From contig OZ252022.1 of assembly GCA_965247615.1 (NCBI GenBank), forward strand, positions 1,364,001-1,428,000: a DNA stretch of 64,000 bases, in the 5' to 3' direction. The position numbers and the translations under genes were made by a program. Within the stretch, counting starts at the first letter, position 1; each line of letters starts with the position of its first letter. The DNA comes from G965197715 sp965247615 (GTDB lineage Bacteria > Chloroflexota > Dehalococcoidia > Lucifugimonadales > UBA1127). Under the pieces are notes generated by a model, which made no database searches, was not told the DNA's origin, and saw nothing but the letters and a program-made list of their open reading frames with translations. Below are positions 42,664 to 51,900 of the stretch, one piece after another.

Positions 42664-44535
42664 CTAGCAGAACCCCGGTCCCGCCTCCACTGGCCCCGCC
42701 CCGCTGCGTCGCGCCCGTAGGCGCCATGCCAAGCCGCCCCCCAGCGCCGCCATCCCCGCGATGAACAGGAGCAGTGCTCGGATGGTTACGGCGGAGCGGA
42801 AACGGTCAGTCATGTCCGCGACGATCTCCAGGGCTTTGGTCGAAACGACGTAGGAAAACCCCTGCTCTCCCTGGGAAGCTACCTCCGGCAGGACCGCCTC
42901 GAACAGCGACCCCATGGCGATGCCGCCTCCAACGTAGACGATCAGTGAAGAGAGGGCCAGGGCTCCTCCAGCCCACGCCAGCCGGTCCGGCCAGCTCCGG
43001 CCGCCGAGGAACCCTATTCCGACCAGGAGCGCCGCTATGAGCGGGAGGAACAGGTAGCGCAGCTGGCGCAGCAGACCGATCCAGCCCCGCACGCGGTCCA
43101 ACGCCTCGACGGTTTCCTGCCGCCCGGCATCCTGCAATCGCCGGCTCAGGTCCTGGTCCGTGAACGTGAAGTCCTCTCGAAGCGTCTCGCGCAGCCGGTC
43201 CAGAACCCGTAGGGAGTCCGGGTCCAGGTGGCTTCGCAGGTCCTCGTCGGTGAAGGTCCAGCCCTGGCCAATCGCCTCGCGGCTCCGGTCCAGGAGAGCC
43301 AAGCTACTCTCGTCCAGCGCCCCGCGCAGGTCCGCTTCCGTGAAGACGACGGTGTCGGGGATCCGCTCCGCGATGCCTGAAGCCGGGGCCGCCTGTGCCT
43401 CCGCCACGGCGCGGAGGTCCGACATGGGGACCACGGGTGGCTGACACGCGGGGAAACGGCCCGCATGAATGGCGGACAGCTGCGCCGCGGTTTGATCCGG
43501 CATGCACGTTGGCAGGGAATGAAACCGCTCGATGAGCTTGTCCTGGGCCAGGGTGGCCACGGCCTCCGCGGCCGCATCCTGGAGGCCCATCAGGGAGATG
43601 TTGGCTTCGAACTCATCCTCCTGGCCTATCAAGTACGGACCGGCGGTGTCGATCACCCTCCCAGTCTGTTCCTCCAACCACTCCGTGGAAACGGCCGGGA
43701 CCACGGCGGCTACCACCTCCTCCCCGCTCAGACGGACCCCCGGCGCCACCGCCGGCGCCCCCTCCAGAGCGTCCTCTATCGCCGGGAGGATGAAGTCCTG
43801 CACAAGGAAGTCATGAAGGTCGGCATCGCTCGGGAGCTCCTTGACGACACCAAGGAGCGCATCGGAACGCTCCTCTAGGGGGATGGTCACGGAGAAGCTG
43901 TCCTGCCGGCCGATGAGATAGGGCCCGGCCCCGTCGATGAGCAACCCCATCTGCTCGCTGGCCCAGTCGGGCGGCGCCGCCTCCTTAAGGGCTGCTCCAA
44001 CTTCCGCTCCGGTGAGGTCCAGTCCGAATGGCAGGTCGCCATGCTGGGCCAGCCGCTCGTCCACGGCCCGGGCGACCAGCTCGTCGAAGATGTTGGCGTA
44101 GACGACGTCCGCCTGGCCTTGCAGCTCCTCCTTGAGCACCTCCAGGGCCAGGTCCGCTGGCTCATCAAGGAGCACGACGATCTGGAAGGTTTGCTCGGCG
44201 CCGATCAGGTAGGGCGCCAGCTCCGAGATAGCATGCTCCACTTGCCACTGGGTCCAGTCCGGCGGCGCAATCTCCCGCACGGCCGAGGCCAGCTCTTCGT
44301 TGCTGAGCTCCAGACCCAACGGCAACTCGCCAGTACGCTCCATGCCCTCAGCAATGGCTTCAGGGAGCGCCTCGTCATACAGGAACGCATATACCCTTGC
44401 CCGGCGCAGCTCTTCAATGTAGAAGTCCGGTTGGGCGAAGGTTGCGTTGATCTGAAACCCCAACAGGGCGGCCATTAAGAGGAGTGGGAGGACGATGACC
44501 AGGGGGGCTGTGAGGATGCGCGGGAGGGTGATCAT
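42664..44535 (-). CDS. Membrane protein with three internal repeats, function unknown
   Basis: Protein of 623 aa, N-terminal TM helix (about residues 5-27), about 450 extracytoplasmic residues, then three or four TM helices at the C-terminus. Three tandem units of about 100-110 aa are visible, marked by SELAPYLIGAEQTFQIVV, DGAGPYLIGRQDSFSVTI and DTAGPYLIGQEDEFEANI, each preceded by a PPDW-like or STEW segment. A later part has repeated FTxxDLRxxLD units (FTEADLRGALD, FTDEDLRSHLD, FTDQDLSRRLQ). I recognise no family. Start ATG at 44535 with GAGG upstream. Confidence 0.8.
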   Translation of the reverse strand: MITLPRILTAPLVIVLPLLLMAALLGFQINATFAQPDFYIEELRRARVYAFLYDEALPEAIAEGMERTGELPLGLELSNEELASAVREIAPPDWTQWQVEHAISELAPYLIGAEQTFQIVVLLDEPADLALEVLKEELQGQADVVYANIFDELVARAVDERLAQHGDLPFGLDLTGAEVGAALKEAAPPDWASEQMGLLIDGAGPYLIGRQDSFSVTIPLEERSDALLGVVKELPSDADLHDFLVQDFILPAIEDALEGAPAVAPGVRLSGEEVVAAVVPAVSTEWLEEQTGRVIDTAGPYLIGQEDEFEANISLMGLQDAAAEAVATLAQDKLIERFHSLPTCMPDQTAAQLSAIHAGRFPACQPPVVPMSDLRAVAEAQAAPASGIAERIPDTVVFTEADLRGALDESSLALLDRSREAIGQGWTFTDEDLRSHLDPDSLRVLDRLRETLREDFTFTDQDLSRRLQDAGRQETVEALDRVRGWIGLLRQLRYLFLPLIAALLVGIGFLGGRSWPDRLAWAGGALALSSLIVYVGGGIAMGSLFEAVLPEVASQGEQGFSYVVSTKALEIVADMTDRFRSAVTIRALLLFIAGMAALGGGLAWRLRARRSGAGPVEAGPGFC

Positions 44536-44672
44536 CGAGTTGCCTCGGCGTGATTCGGCCTGCGTCCCCTCTGTTCCAGAACAAAGGGGAGCAACGCTAG
44601 CAGTGCCCAATCCCAGTGTCAACGGCGTTCGTAGAAGCGTCCCCGCAGCCCGGTGCGGTTCCCTGGGGCCGC

Positions 44673-44706
44673 TCATGGTGAGGCGCTCGGACCAGGTGAG
44701 CGGGGG
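44673..44706 (+). repeat. Dispersed repeat family R1, copy D
   Basis: TCATGGTGAGGCGCTCGGAC then CAGGTGAGCGGGGG. It ends 11 bases from the stop of the minus-strand DinB gene. Confidence 0.7.
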
Positions 44707-44716
44707 AGGCCCAGCG

Positions 44717-45244
44717 CTAGAAGCTGGCGCCTTGGAGCCCCTGCAGCCCGCGCAGCACCCAGATCTCGCCCAGGTGGCTGAACCCATGCGTGACGATGCT
44801 CTTGCGGATGACCCCCCCGATGCTCAGCTCCCCCAGGGGACGCACGGTCACGATGCGCGCCATCTCCTCGTCCGTCAGCGTCTCCGCGTACGCCTCCGTG
44901 GAGCGGAACACCGCCGATGTGTACGCCCCGAAGCCCTCCAGGTCGCCGATGAGAACCTGCCGCGCATCCTCGGACGAAAACCCGGTCCCCTGGACGCGAG
45001 CGTCCAACTCGAAGCGCCGGTCCCACCCCTCGGACATCCAGATGGTCGGCTTGCGGCCACGGAAGATGAACTGCACCAGGTTGTCCTCCGTGCGCACGTA
45101 GTGCCACACAAGGAAGGCGATGCTGTTCGTGAGGCCGCCAGCGTGATGGTGCACCTGCTCCACCGTCAGGCCCGTCACCGCCCTTGACCAGTCCTCGTGC
45201 AGGGCACGGAGGCTGTCCAGGATGAACGACTGCGCTGTAATCAT
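44717..45244 (-). CDS. DinB-family putative metalloenzyme
   Basis: Four-helix-bundle protein of 175 aa from ATG 45244 (GGAGG upstream). Candidate metal ligands are His in EQVHHHAGGLTNSI and in THGFSHLGEIWVLRGL, a usual DinB pattern. DinB proteins include bacillithiol- and mycothiol-dependent transferases; combined with the nearby PIG-L deacetylase a thiol pathway is conceivable but unsupported. Confidence 0.82.
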   Translation of the reverse strand: MITAQSFILDSLRALHEDWSRAVTGLTVEQVHHHAGGLTNSIAFLVWHYVRTEDNLVQFIFRGRKPTIWMSEGWDRRFELDARVQGTGFSSEDARQVLIGDLEGFGAYTSAVFRSTEAYAETLTDEEMARIVTVRPLGELSIGGVIRKSIVTHGFSHLGEIWVLRGLQGLQGASF

Positions 45245-45889
45245 GGCGCCTCCTGCCGCATTCGATGTGTGGGCCCAAGCGTAGCCGCCGCCCTCGGCCG
45301 AGTCAATGCAAGCGCGGCCCTCTATCGCACGGAAGAATCCCCCACGCGACGCAGCCCCGGAACCTGCGCCACCTGATGGCGGCGCGCCAGCGCGCCCACG
45401 CCGCTCCATCAGCCCCGAGCGGCCCAAGAGCGAGCCTGTCTCATAAGTCCACCCCGCCTGATGTGTACTGTGCAGGGCGGGATGGATTCCCGCTTTCGGA
45501 GACCTTTGCGTAACTCTCCGTGGAGGGCGAGGTCGTGAAAGTGACGCAGCTCCCGCCAACCTGCGGCCCCGCCCTTGGATTCCCACGAAAGCGGGAATGA
45601 CGGGGGGTGGGTGCGGGAATGACGGGGTTGGAATACGGCGCGCCTTTTTGTTGGCCCGTCGAAAGACGGAATACGGGAGATTGGAGACCCGGAGGAGCCA
45701 GCTTTGTGAGATGGGCCCAAGAGCGCCCCGTCTTGCCCGCCGTGCCCGCATCTGCGATACTGCCGTGGCCAAAGATTGCTCCGTGGTCCCTCACCCTAAA
45801 CGCCCCCACGTCACCCTGCCGCGTTCCTGGCGCCCCTGCACCCGGCACGGGGCCTCGGGCCCGCGCCGGGTCAACGAAAGAGAGTAGCT
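45245..45889. other. Repeat-bearing intergenic region
   Basis: Gap of 645 bases between divergent genes. It holds repeat fragments of family R3: GGATTCCCGCTTTCG near 45484, GGATTCCCACGAAAGCGGG at 45577-45595 with GAATGACGG after it, and GCGGGAATGACGG near 45613. No gene is supported; open frames cross the repeats. Confidence 0.6.
45577..45603. repeat. Short repeat R3, copy 1
   Basis: GGATTCCC-ACGAAAGC-GGGAATGACGG. A similar element, with CGCCTTCGC in the middle, occurs at 58852-58879. Arms ATTCCC/GGGAAT form a hairpin. Confidence 0.6.
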
Positions 45890-47215
45890 CTGAAAGGCTC
45901 GACCCAACCGCGGAGCGCCCCCAAGCTCCCCAGGCCGCGCATCTACTATGGCTGGGTCATCGTTGCCGTCGTAGCCCTCGTGGGTATCGCCGAGAACGCG
46001 GAGTTCCACCCCACCATCGGCGCCTTCATCAAGCCCATGACCCAGGAGTTCGGCTGGACCCGATCCCAGTTCGTCGGCGCCATCAGCATGGGCACCATTC
46101 TCGGCGGGCTCACGGCCACCGTGGTCGGACCACTGCTGGACAGGTACGGCCCGAGATGGCTCCTCTTCGGCTCGTTCCTCGTCATCGGCGCCCTTCTGGT
46201 CCTCATGGCACAGGTGAGCCACCTCTGGCAGTTCTACATCCTCATGGGGATGGGCCGCCTGCTCACCCAGGGCGTCGGCAGCGTCGCCTCCAACGTCGTT
46301 GTCGCCAAGTGGTTCGTCCGCCGGCGAGGCCGCGCCGTCGGTCTCTCACACACCGGCTCCCGCCTCGGCAACGGCCTCGTGCCGCTCTACGTGCAGGCCT
46401 TCATCAGCGCCTACGGCTGGCGCACCGCCACCGTTGCCCTCGGCCTCCTGACCTGGGCCACGACCCTCGTCCCCACGGCCCTCTTCCTGCGCCGCCAGCC
46501 TGAAGACATGGGCCTCCGCCCCGACGGAGACCCGCCCCGCAGCGCTCTTCCCCAGGACGACCCGCACCCACAGCAGGCGCCGCGCCCCATGCCTGTCCGC
46601 GAGTTCTCCTTCACCCTCACCGAAGCCCTCCACACCAAGACCCTCTACATTCTCCTCGTCGCAACCTGCGGCGCCTTCATGGTGGGCGCCGGCTTCAACC
46701 TGCACGCCCTCGCCTTCTTCTCCGACCTAGGCTTCTCCCCCAAAATCGCCGTGACCCTGGTCGCCACCTGGTCATTCCTCGCCTCCGCCGTCACCCTCAT
46801 GTCAGGCTTCCTTGCCGAAAAGATACAGGTGCGGCACCTCTTGATCGCCGTCTACGGCGCCTGGGCCCTCGCCATCGCCTACGTTTCCCAGGTCACCACC
46901 GTCCCCATGGCCTTCGTCTTCGCCGTAGTCTTTGGCATGGTCTTCGGCGCCATGCCCATCGTGAACATGCTCGTCTTTGCAAACTACTTCGGTCGAGGCC
47001 ATCTGGGCTCCATCCGCGGGTTCACCACCCCATTCCAGATGGGCTTCAACGCCATGGGGCCACTCGTCGGCGCCCTCGTCTTCGACTTCACCGGCGGCTA
47101 CACGCCGGTCCTCTTCGTCTTTTTTGCCCTGTTGAGCCTCTCCACCGTCATGGCCCTGATGCTGCGCTACCCCCCGATGCCGCCCCGGGCGGCCCAGTCG
47201 GCGACGCCGCGCTGA
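45890..47215 (+). CDS. MFS transporter (monocarboxylate/oxalate-formate antiporter-like)
   Basis: Membrane protein of 441 aa with 12 predicted helices. The N-terminal IYYGWVIVAVVALVGIAE and LLDRYGPRWLLFG are typical of the MCT-like MFS group; a charged cytoplasmic loop lies around residues 195-225. No ATG fits: the true N-terminus lies before the GTG at 45980, since that would cut TM1. CTG at 45890 with AAGAGAG upstream is my best guess. Substrate unknown, likely a carboxylate. Confidence 0.8.
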   Translation: MKGSTQPRSAPKLPRPRIYYGWVIVAVVALVGIAENAEFHPTIGAFIKPMTQEFGWTRSQFVGAISMGTILGGLTATVVGPLLDRYGPRWLLFGSFLVIGALLVLMAQVSHLWQFYILMGMGRLLTQGVGSVASNVVVAKWFVRRRGRAVGLSHTGSRLGNGLVPLYVQAFISAYGWRTATVALGLLTWATTLVPTALFLRRQPEDMGLRPDGDPPRSALPQDDPHPQQAPRPMPVREFSFTLTEALHTKTLYILLVATCGAFMVGAGFNLHALAFFSDLGFSPKIAVTLVATWSFLASAVTLMSGFLAEKIQVRHLLIAVYGAWALAIAYVSQVTTVPMAFVFAVVFGMVFGAMPIVNMLVFANYFGRGHLGSIRGFTTPFQMGFNAMGPLVGALVFDFTGGYTPVLFVFFALLSLSTVMALMLRYPPMPPRAAQSATPR

Positions 47216-47239
47216 CCGCCGCGTCTCTATCCCCGGGTC

Positions 47240-47269
47240 TTGACATTGGGGCGCCCCATTGCCTACAGT
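47240..47269 (+). promoter_or_regulatory. Promoter of the cobalamin uptake operon
   Basis: TTGACA at 47240-47245 and TACAGT at 47264-47269 with an 18-bp spacer. Transcription would begin about 20 bases ahead of the riboswitch P1 helix. Confidence 0.6.
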
Positions 47270-47294
47270 GCGACCACAACATACGAATACCCAT

Positions 47295-47457
47295 GGCTCA
47301 GGTGCCCCCGACTAGGGGAGAATAGGGAAGGCGGATTAAGCCGCCGCGGTGGCGCCACTGTGAGCGGGCAGCGATGGTACGCCCCTCTCTTTGCCGATGG
47401 CAAAGCGGAGGGAGACGGTCCAGCCTCGGCCCGCAAGCCAGGAGACCTGCCTGAGCC
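47295..47457 (+). promoter_or_regulatory. Cobalamin riboswitch
   Basis: The closing helix P1 is a perfect 8-bp match, GGCTCAGG (47295-47302) with CCTGAGCC (47450-47457). Conserved blocks follow in order: GGTGCC, AATAGGGAAG, AAGCCGCCGCGG, GCGCCACTGTGA and the B12 box AAGCCAGGAGACCTGCC at 47435-47451. It lies about 110 bases before btuC, so it should turn the uptake operon down when adenosylcobalamin is plentiful. Confidence 0.93.
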
Positions 47458-47567
47458 TGCTGGGAGTCTGCTCTTCGCTCCAGAGAGCCGCCCAGCCCCG
47501 CGTCGCCCTACCCACGCACTGGCGGCCTGCGGTGCTCCTCCGGACGTTGAGCGCGTTTGGAGGCTCT

Positions 47568-48644
47568 TTGCGTCTAACGGTCCTCACCTCTGTCCGTTGC
47601 CTCCCCCTGCTCGGCGTCCGCGGGCGTCTGCTCCTGAGCGCCCCCGTGCTGCTCGTGCTGCTGCTGCTCGCGTGCCTCACTGCCACTAGCTTGGGGCCCG
47701 TAGCTATAGCCCCGGAGGACGTCTTTAGCATCCTCGCCGCCCGGCTGGGGCTCGACATACTCCCCTTCTCCCGCACCGAGCAGCTCGTTGTCGAGCAGAT
47801 CAGGCTTCCCCGGATCGTCGTGGCCGCCATCGTTGGCGCCGCCCTTGCCACCTCGGGCGCCACCCTGCAGGGGCTCTTCCGCAACCCGATGGCGGACCCG
47901 GGCATCATTGGCGTCTCCTCCGGCGGCGCCGCCGGAGCCGTGCTCGCCATTGCGCTCGGGCTTCAGGGGCTCTTCTTCTTTGCCCTCCCTGCCTTCGCCT
48001 TCCTCGGCTCCCTGGGCGCCACATTCCTCGTGTACGGCATTGCCGCCGTTGGCGGCCGCTTCTCCATGCCCACCTTGCTCCTGGCCGGCGTCGCCGTGGC
48101 CTCCTTCCTCGGCGCCGTCGTCTCCGCCGTGCTTGTCGCCGTCCCCGGCCCGGAGACGCTTCGGGAGATCCTCTTCTGGCTCACCGGCGGCCTGGACTCC
48201 AGAAGTTGGCACCACGTTCGCATCTCCCTGCCGCTGATTCTCCTGGGCGGCGCGGTCATGCTCCTCCTGGCCCGCGACCTCAACCTCCTGCTCCTCGGCG
48301 ACCTGGACGCCCGTTCCATGGGCGTTCGCGTCTCCCTCACCCGCAACAGCCTCCTCGCGGCCTCCGCCATGGTCACCGGCGTCGCCGTGGCCGTCAGCGG
48401 CGCCATCGGCTTCGTTGGCCTCGTCGTGCCCCACATGCTCCGGCTCGTCGTCGGCCCCGACTACCGTGTGCTCGTCCCCCTCAGCGCCATCGGCGGCGCC
48501 CTCTTCCTCGTCGTCGCCGACACCATCGCCAGGACCGTCGTGCAGCCCGCCGAAATCCGCGTCGGCATCATCACCGCCTTCGTGGGCGCCCCCTTCTTCA
48601 TCTTCCTGCTCATCCGCAACAAGCGCCGCGCCGAAGCGTTCTGA
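47568..48644 (+). CDS. btuC: Cobalamin ABC transporter permease (FecCD family)
   Basis: FecCD-type permease of about 358 aa with about 10 TM helices. Motifs are RLPRIVVAAIVGAALATSGATLQ, FRNPMADPGIIGVSSGG and GAIGFVGLVVPHMLRL. The start is unclear: no ATG is available; TTG 47568 has GGAGG only four bases upstream and TTG 47547 is an alternative. The riboswitch upstream identifies the substrate as a corrinoid rather than siderophore. Confidence 0.9.
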   Translation: MRLTVLTSVRCLPLLGVRGRLLLSAPVLLVLLLLACLTATSLGPVAIAPEDVFSILAARLGLDILPFSRTEQLVVEQIRLPRIVVAAIVGAALATSGATLQGLFRNPMADPGIIGVSSGGAAGAVLAIALGLQGLFFFALPAFAFLGSLGATFLVYGIAAVGGRFSMPTLLLAGVAVASFLGAVVSAVLVAVPGPETLREILFWLTGGLDSRSWHHVRISLPLILLGGAVMLLLARDLNLLLLGDLDARSMGVRVSLTRNSLLAASAMVTGVAVAVSGAIGFVGLVVPHMLRLVVGPDYRVLVPLSAIGGALFLVVADTIARTVVQPAEIRVGIITAFVGAPFFIFLLIRNKRRAEAF

Positions 48645-48657
48645 GAGAGGAGCCCCG

Positions 48658-49704
48658 ATGATACGCCTGAGGTTCACCATCTTCCCTGTTGCCGCTGCCC
48701 TCCTCCTCGCGGCCTGTGCTGGGCAGGCCGCGCCGGCGGCCCCGCCCCGCGACTCCGCCCAACCCCAGCCCGCGGCAAGCGGCCTCGCGGACGTGTCCGG
48801 CATTGTCGACCCTGCCAATCTGGGCTGGCCGCGCCAGGTCGAAGTCCTCAACGGCCTTGTCACCATTCCGCGTAAACCCCAGCGCATCCTTACCCTCTCG
48901 CTGGGCCACGACGAGATCACTCTGAGCCTCGTCCCGGCCGACCTGGTCGTCGCCGTCGGCGAACCCACCAAGCTCCCCATCTACTCCAACGTCGCCCACC
49001 TCGTCCAGGACAAGCCCCTCGTGGTCAGGGAGCCGGAGGTGATCATCGCCTACGAACCGGACGTCGTCGTCGTCAGCAAGTTCGCAAAGCCGGAGTTCGT
49101 CCAGGCTATCGAAAGCGTCGGCATTCCCGTCGTCCAGACCGGCCTCAAGGACGACCCCGCCGGCCGCATCGACGACATCCGCCTCATGGGCTACGTCTAC
49201 GGCGAGGAGGACCGGGCGGAGGTCGTGGCCGCCCACGTGGCGGAGCGGCTGAAGAGGATCACGTCCATCGCCGCGGGCGTCTCCGATAGCCAACGGCCCC
49301 GCGTGCTCTCCCTCACCTCCTACAGCGGCCAGATCTACGCCGGCGGCGCCGACTCCACCGAGGGCGGCATCATCCGCGCCTCGGGCGGACGAAACGCCGC
49401 CGCCGAGGCCGGCCTCACCCTCAACCCAATCATCAGCCTCGAGAGCGTCATCGCCATGCAGCCCGACGTCATCATCGTCCCCCAAACCATAGACAGCGCC
49501 ACGCCCTTCATAGAGGAGCTCCTGAGTGACCCCGTCCTGGCCGCCGTCCCTGCCGTCAAAGAGCGGCGCGTGCACCACGTTCCATCCCGCTTTTTCACCA
49601 CCCTCTCCTTTTGGAACGTCCGCGGCGTGGAGGTGCTGGCCGCGCTGCTCTGGCCGGAGCAGCTGGGCGCGGTCGACTTCCCACCCTTCGCCGTCTACGA
49701 GTAG
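48658..49704 (+). CDS. btuF: Cobalamin-binding lipoprotein
   Basis: Substrate-binding protein of 348 aa with lipobox LAAC at residue 20. The TroA-like fold shows RILTLSLGHDEITLSL and a later PDVIIVPQTID. It starts 13 bases after btuC with GAGAGAGGAG upstream. It would deliver corrinoids from outside the membrane to BtuC. Confidence 0.9.
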   Translation: MIRLRFTIFPVAAALLLAACAGQAAPAAPPRDSAQPQPAASGLADVSGIVDPANLGWPRQVEVLNGLVTIPRKPQRILTLSLGHDEITLSLVPADLVVAVGEPTKLPIYSNVAHLVQDKPLVVREPEVIIAYEPDVVVVSKFAKPEFVQAIESVGIPVVQTGLKDDPAGRIDDIRLMGYVYGEEDRAEVVAAHVAERLKRITSIAAGVSDSQRPRVLSLTSYSGQIYAGGADSTEGGIIRASGGRNAAAEAGLTLNPIISLESVIAMQPDVIIVPQTIDSATPFIEELLSDPVLAAVPAVKERRVHHVPSRFFTTLSFWNVRGVEVLAALLWPEQLGAVDFPPFAVYE

Positions 49705-49710
49705 CGAGAC

Positions 49711-50991
49711 GTGGCAGCGCCTTATACAGCCGCGCCCGTTCTGTCCGCCGCCGGCGTCGTCTATGAGGTGGACGGCGCCCGCTTGCTGGACGGCGTGAGC
49801 CTGTGCGCCCGCCAGGGCGAGTTCGTCGGACTGGTAGGCCCCAACGGCGCCGGCAAGACCACCCTGCTCAGGACCGTCTCCGGCGTCCTCCGCCGTTCCG
49901 CTGGCAGCGTCGCCCTTGAGGGGCGCGACCTAGATTCCCTCTCCGCCGGTGAGGTCGCAAGGACCGTGGCCCACGTCCCACAGGACCCGGCCGACACCCA
50001 CGGCTTCACCGCTGTCGACGTCGTGCTCATGGGCCGCTACCCCCACCTGGGACGATTCCAAGTCGAGGGTCCCGAAGACCAGCGGATAGCCCACGACGCC
50101 ATGCGGCGCACCGGCATCGAGCGGCTGGCCCTCCGCAGGGCCTCGACCCTCTCCGGCGGCGAGCGCCAGCGCCTCTTCATCGCCCGGGCCCTCGCCCAGG
50201 AACCGCGTCTCCTCCTCCTGGACGAGCCCACGGCCAACCTGGACGTTAAGCACCAGCTCACTACCCTGGACCTCGTGCGCTCCCTGGCCCGGCAGGGCAT
50301 GACCGCGGTCGCCGCCATGCACGACCTCTCCCTGGCGGCGCGCTACTGCGACCGCCTGGTCCTTCTCCACTCGGGGCGGCTCGTCGCTGAGGGGCCCCCG
50401 GAAGACGTGCTCACGCCCCGGAACATCCGGGGCGCCTTCGGCGTGGAGGCCCTCGTCTATCGGGAGCCCCTCACGCGCACCCTGTCCGTGAGCCTGTTGC
50501 ACCAGACTAACGGACAGGGCGGCCCCCCGCCCGGCGCCACCGTCCACGTCATCTGCGGCGGTGGGTCTGGCGCCAGCGTCATGTTCCTACTCAGGGCCGC
50601 CGGCTTCCGTGTCACCGCCGGCGTGCTCGGAGCAGGCGACACCGACCGGATGGCCGCCGAGACCCTCGGAGTCGAGCACGTGCCCTCGGGCGCCTTCGAG
50701 CCCATCGGGGAGGAGGCGCACCGGCGGCACCTGGCCCTCGTGGCCGCCGCCGACTGCACCGTCCTCTGCGGCATGCCCGTCAGCCACCACAACCTCCTCA
50801 ACCTCGAGGCGGCGCGGCGCGCCCGGCTACTCGTCTACGCGGGCGAGGCCCTGGCCCCGGAACACGACTTCACCGGAGGCGACGCTCGCGCTGTCTTCGA
50901 CTCCCTCCACGCGGCGGCAACCTGCCGGCGCCCCGAGGACACCCCCGATGCCGTGGCCCGCGCCCTCGACCCCGGGGACTGCTCATGTTGA
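49711..50991 (+). CDS. btuD: Cobalamin ABC transporter ATPase with C-terminal extra domain
   Basis: ATPase of 426 aa. Walker A GPNGAGKTT, signature LSGGERQR and Walker B LLLLDEPT occupy residues 1 to about 255. The last 160 residues form a separate Rossmann-like domain (VHVICGGGSGASVMFLLRAAG, then DCTVLCGMPVSHHNLLNLE) ending in CSC. Such an extension is known in some BtuD/HmuV-type ATPases but its job is unclear. GTG start seven bases after btuF. Confidence 0.9.
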   Translation: MAAPYTAAPVLSAAGVVYEVDGARLLDGVSLCARQGEFVGLVGPNGAGKTTLLRTVSGVLRRSAGSVALEGRDLDSLSAGEVARTVAHVPQDPADTHGFTAVDVVLMGRYPHLGRFQVEGPEDQRIAHDAMRRTGIERLALRRASTLSGGERQRLFIARALAQEPRLLLLDEPTANLDVKHQLTTLDLVRSLARQGMTAVAAMHDLSLAARYCDRLVLLHSGRLVAEGPPEDVLTPRNIRGAFGVEALVYREPLTRTLSVSLLHQTNGQGGPPPGATVHVICGGGSGASVMFLLRAAGFRVTAGVLGAGDTDRMAAETLGVEHVPSGAFEPIGEEAHRRHLALVAAADCTVLCGMPVSHHNLLNLEAARRARLLVYAGEALAPEHDFTGGDARAVFDSLHAAATCRRPEDTPDAVARALDPGDCSC

Positions 50992-51043
50992 GGCCCTGGA
51001 AGTGGAGGAGCAGCATGGCGCGGGGCCGGGGACCGGGAGCCGC

Positions 51044-51069
51044 TGTCGAACCAGATGAGCGGCGCGGGG
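51044..51069 (+). repeat. Dispersed repeat family R1, copy E (partial)
   Basis: GTCGAACCAGATGAGCGGCG then CGGGG. The first half of the repeat is missing or diverged. It lies between btuD and cobO. Confidence 0.55.
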
Positions 51070-51175
51070 TAAACAGTGTGCGAAGGTTGCCACATCCATT
51101 CCAAGCCCCGTATCCTTCCGACAGACCAACCCCCGCGGATGCCGCCGGGGCAGCCCAACCACGACAGGAGGACCG

Positions 51176-51745
51176 ATGGAGCGCAGTCCCCAAGACGACC
51201 AGCAGCCCGCGAGTCGCCCACGCGCCGGCACAGGCCTCGTCATCGTCAACACCGGCGATGGCAAGGGCAAGACCACCGCGGCCCTCGGCGTGCTCTTCCG
51301 CGCATGGGGCCGGAACATGCGCGTGCGGATGTTCCAGTTTCTCAAGCAGACCGGCGCCCGCTTCGGCGAGCAGCGGGCCGCCGAAAAGCTCGGCATCCCC
51401 ATCATCACCCACGGCGACGGATTCACGTGGCTCTCCAAGGACATGGACCATACCCAGGCCCTCGCCCTGCAGCAGTGGGAGGCCGGCAAGTCGGCCATCC
51501 TCGCCGGCGGCGACGACCTCATCATTCTCGACGAGTTCACCTACCCCCTGGATTTCGGCTGGGTGTCCGTCGATGAGGCCCTCGACGTCCTGCGCCGCCG
51601 GCCCCCCGCGATGCACGTCATCATCACCGGCCGCAGCGCCCCCCAGCAGCTCATCGACTACGCCGACCTCGTCACCGAGATGCGCGCCATCAAACACCCC
51701 TACGCGGACAAGGGAATCAAGGCCCAACCCGGCATTGAGTTCTAG
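51176..51745 (+). CDS. cobO: Cob(I)alamin adenosyltransferase (CobA/CobO/BtuR type)
   Basis: P-loop enzyme of 189 aa that adds the adenosyl group to corrinoids. Walker A is NTGDGKGKTTAALG; other marks are FLKQTGARFGEQ, DLIILDEFTYPLDFGW and the C-terminal EMRAIKHPYADKGIKAQPGI. A strong AGGAGG site precedes the ATG. Confidence 0.95.
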   Translation: MERSPQDDQQPASRPRAGTGLVIVNTGDGKGKTTAALGVLFRAWGRNMRVRMFQFLKQTGARFGEQRAAEKLGIPIITHGDGFTWLSKDMDHTQALALQQWEAGKSAILAGGDDLIILDEFTYPLDFGWVSVDEALDVLRRRPPAMHVIITGRSAPQQLIDYADLVTEMRAIKHPYADKGIKAQPGIEF

Positions 51746-51900
51746 GCCCGCCCGCTCGCACCCCTGGGTCCGAAACACCGATGCCTGCGCACCCAATGGC
51801 CCGGAGAAACTTGAAGGGTTTCCCCCGTATGGTTACCATGTGATAGCCCAACAGGGGGCCACAACCCCCACGTCCAAACGCTGCACCTGGAGGAGGACAC

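Noticed and set aside
43465..43878. Plus-strand frame inside the three-repeat membrane protein
   Set aside because: The minus-strand frame has signal/TM architecture and internal repeats; the plus frame has none.
45980..47215. GTG 45980 as start of the MFS transporter
   Set aside because: It would remove part of the first transmembrane helix; conserved sequence continues upstream to about 45890.
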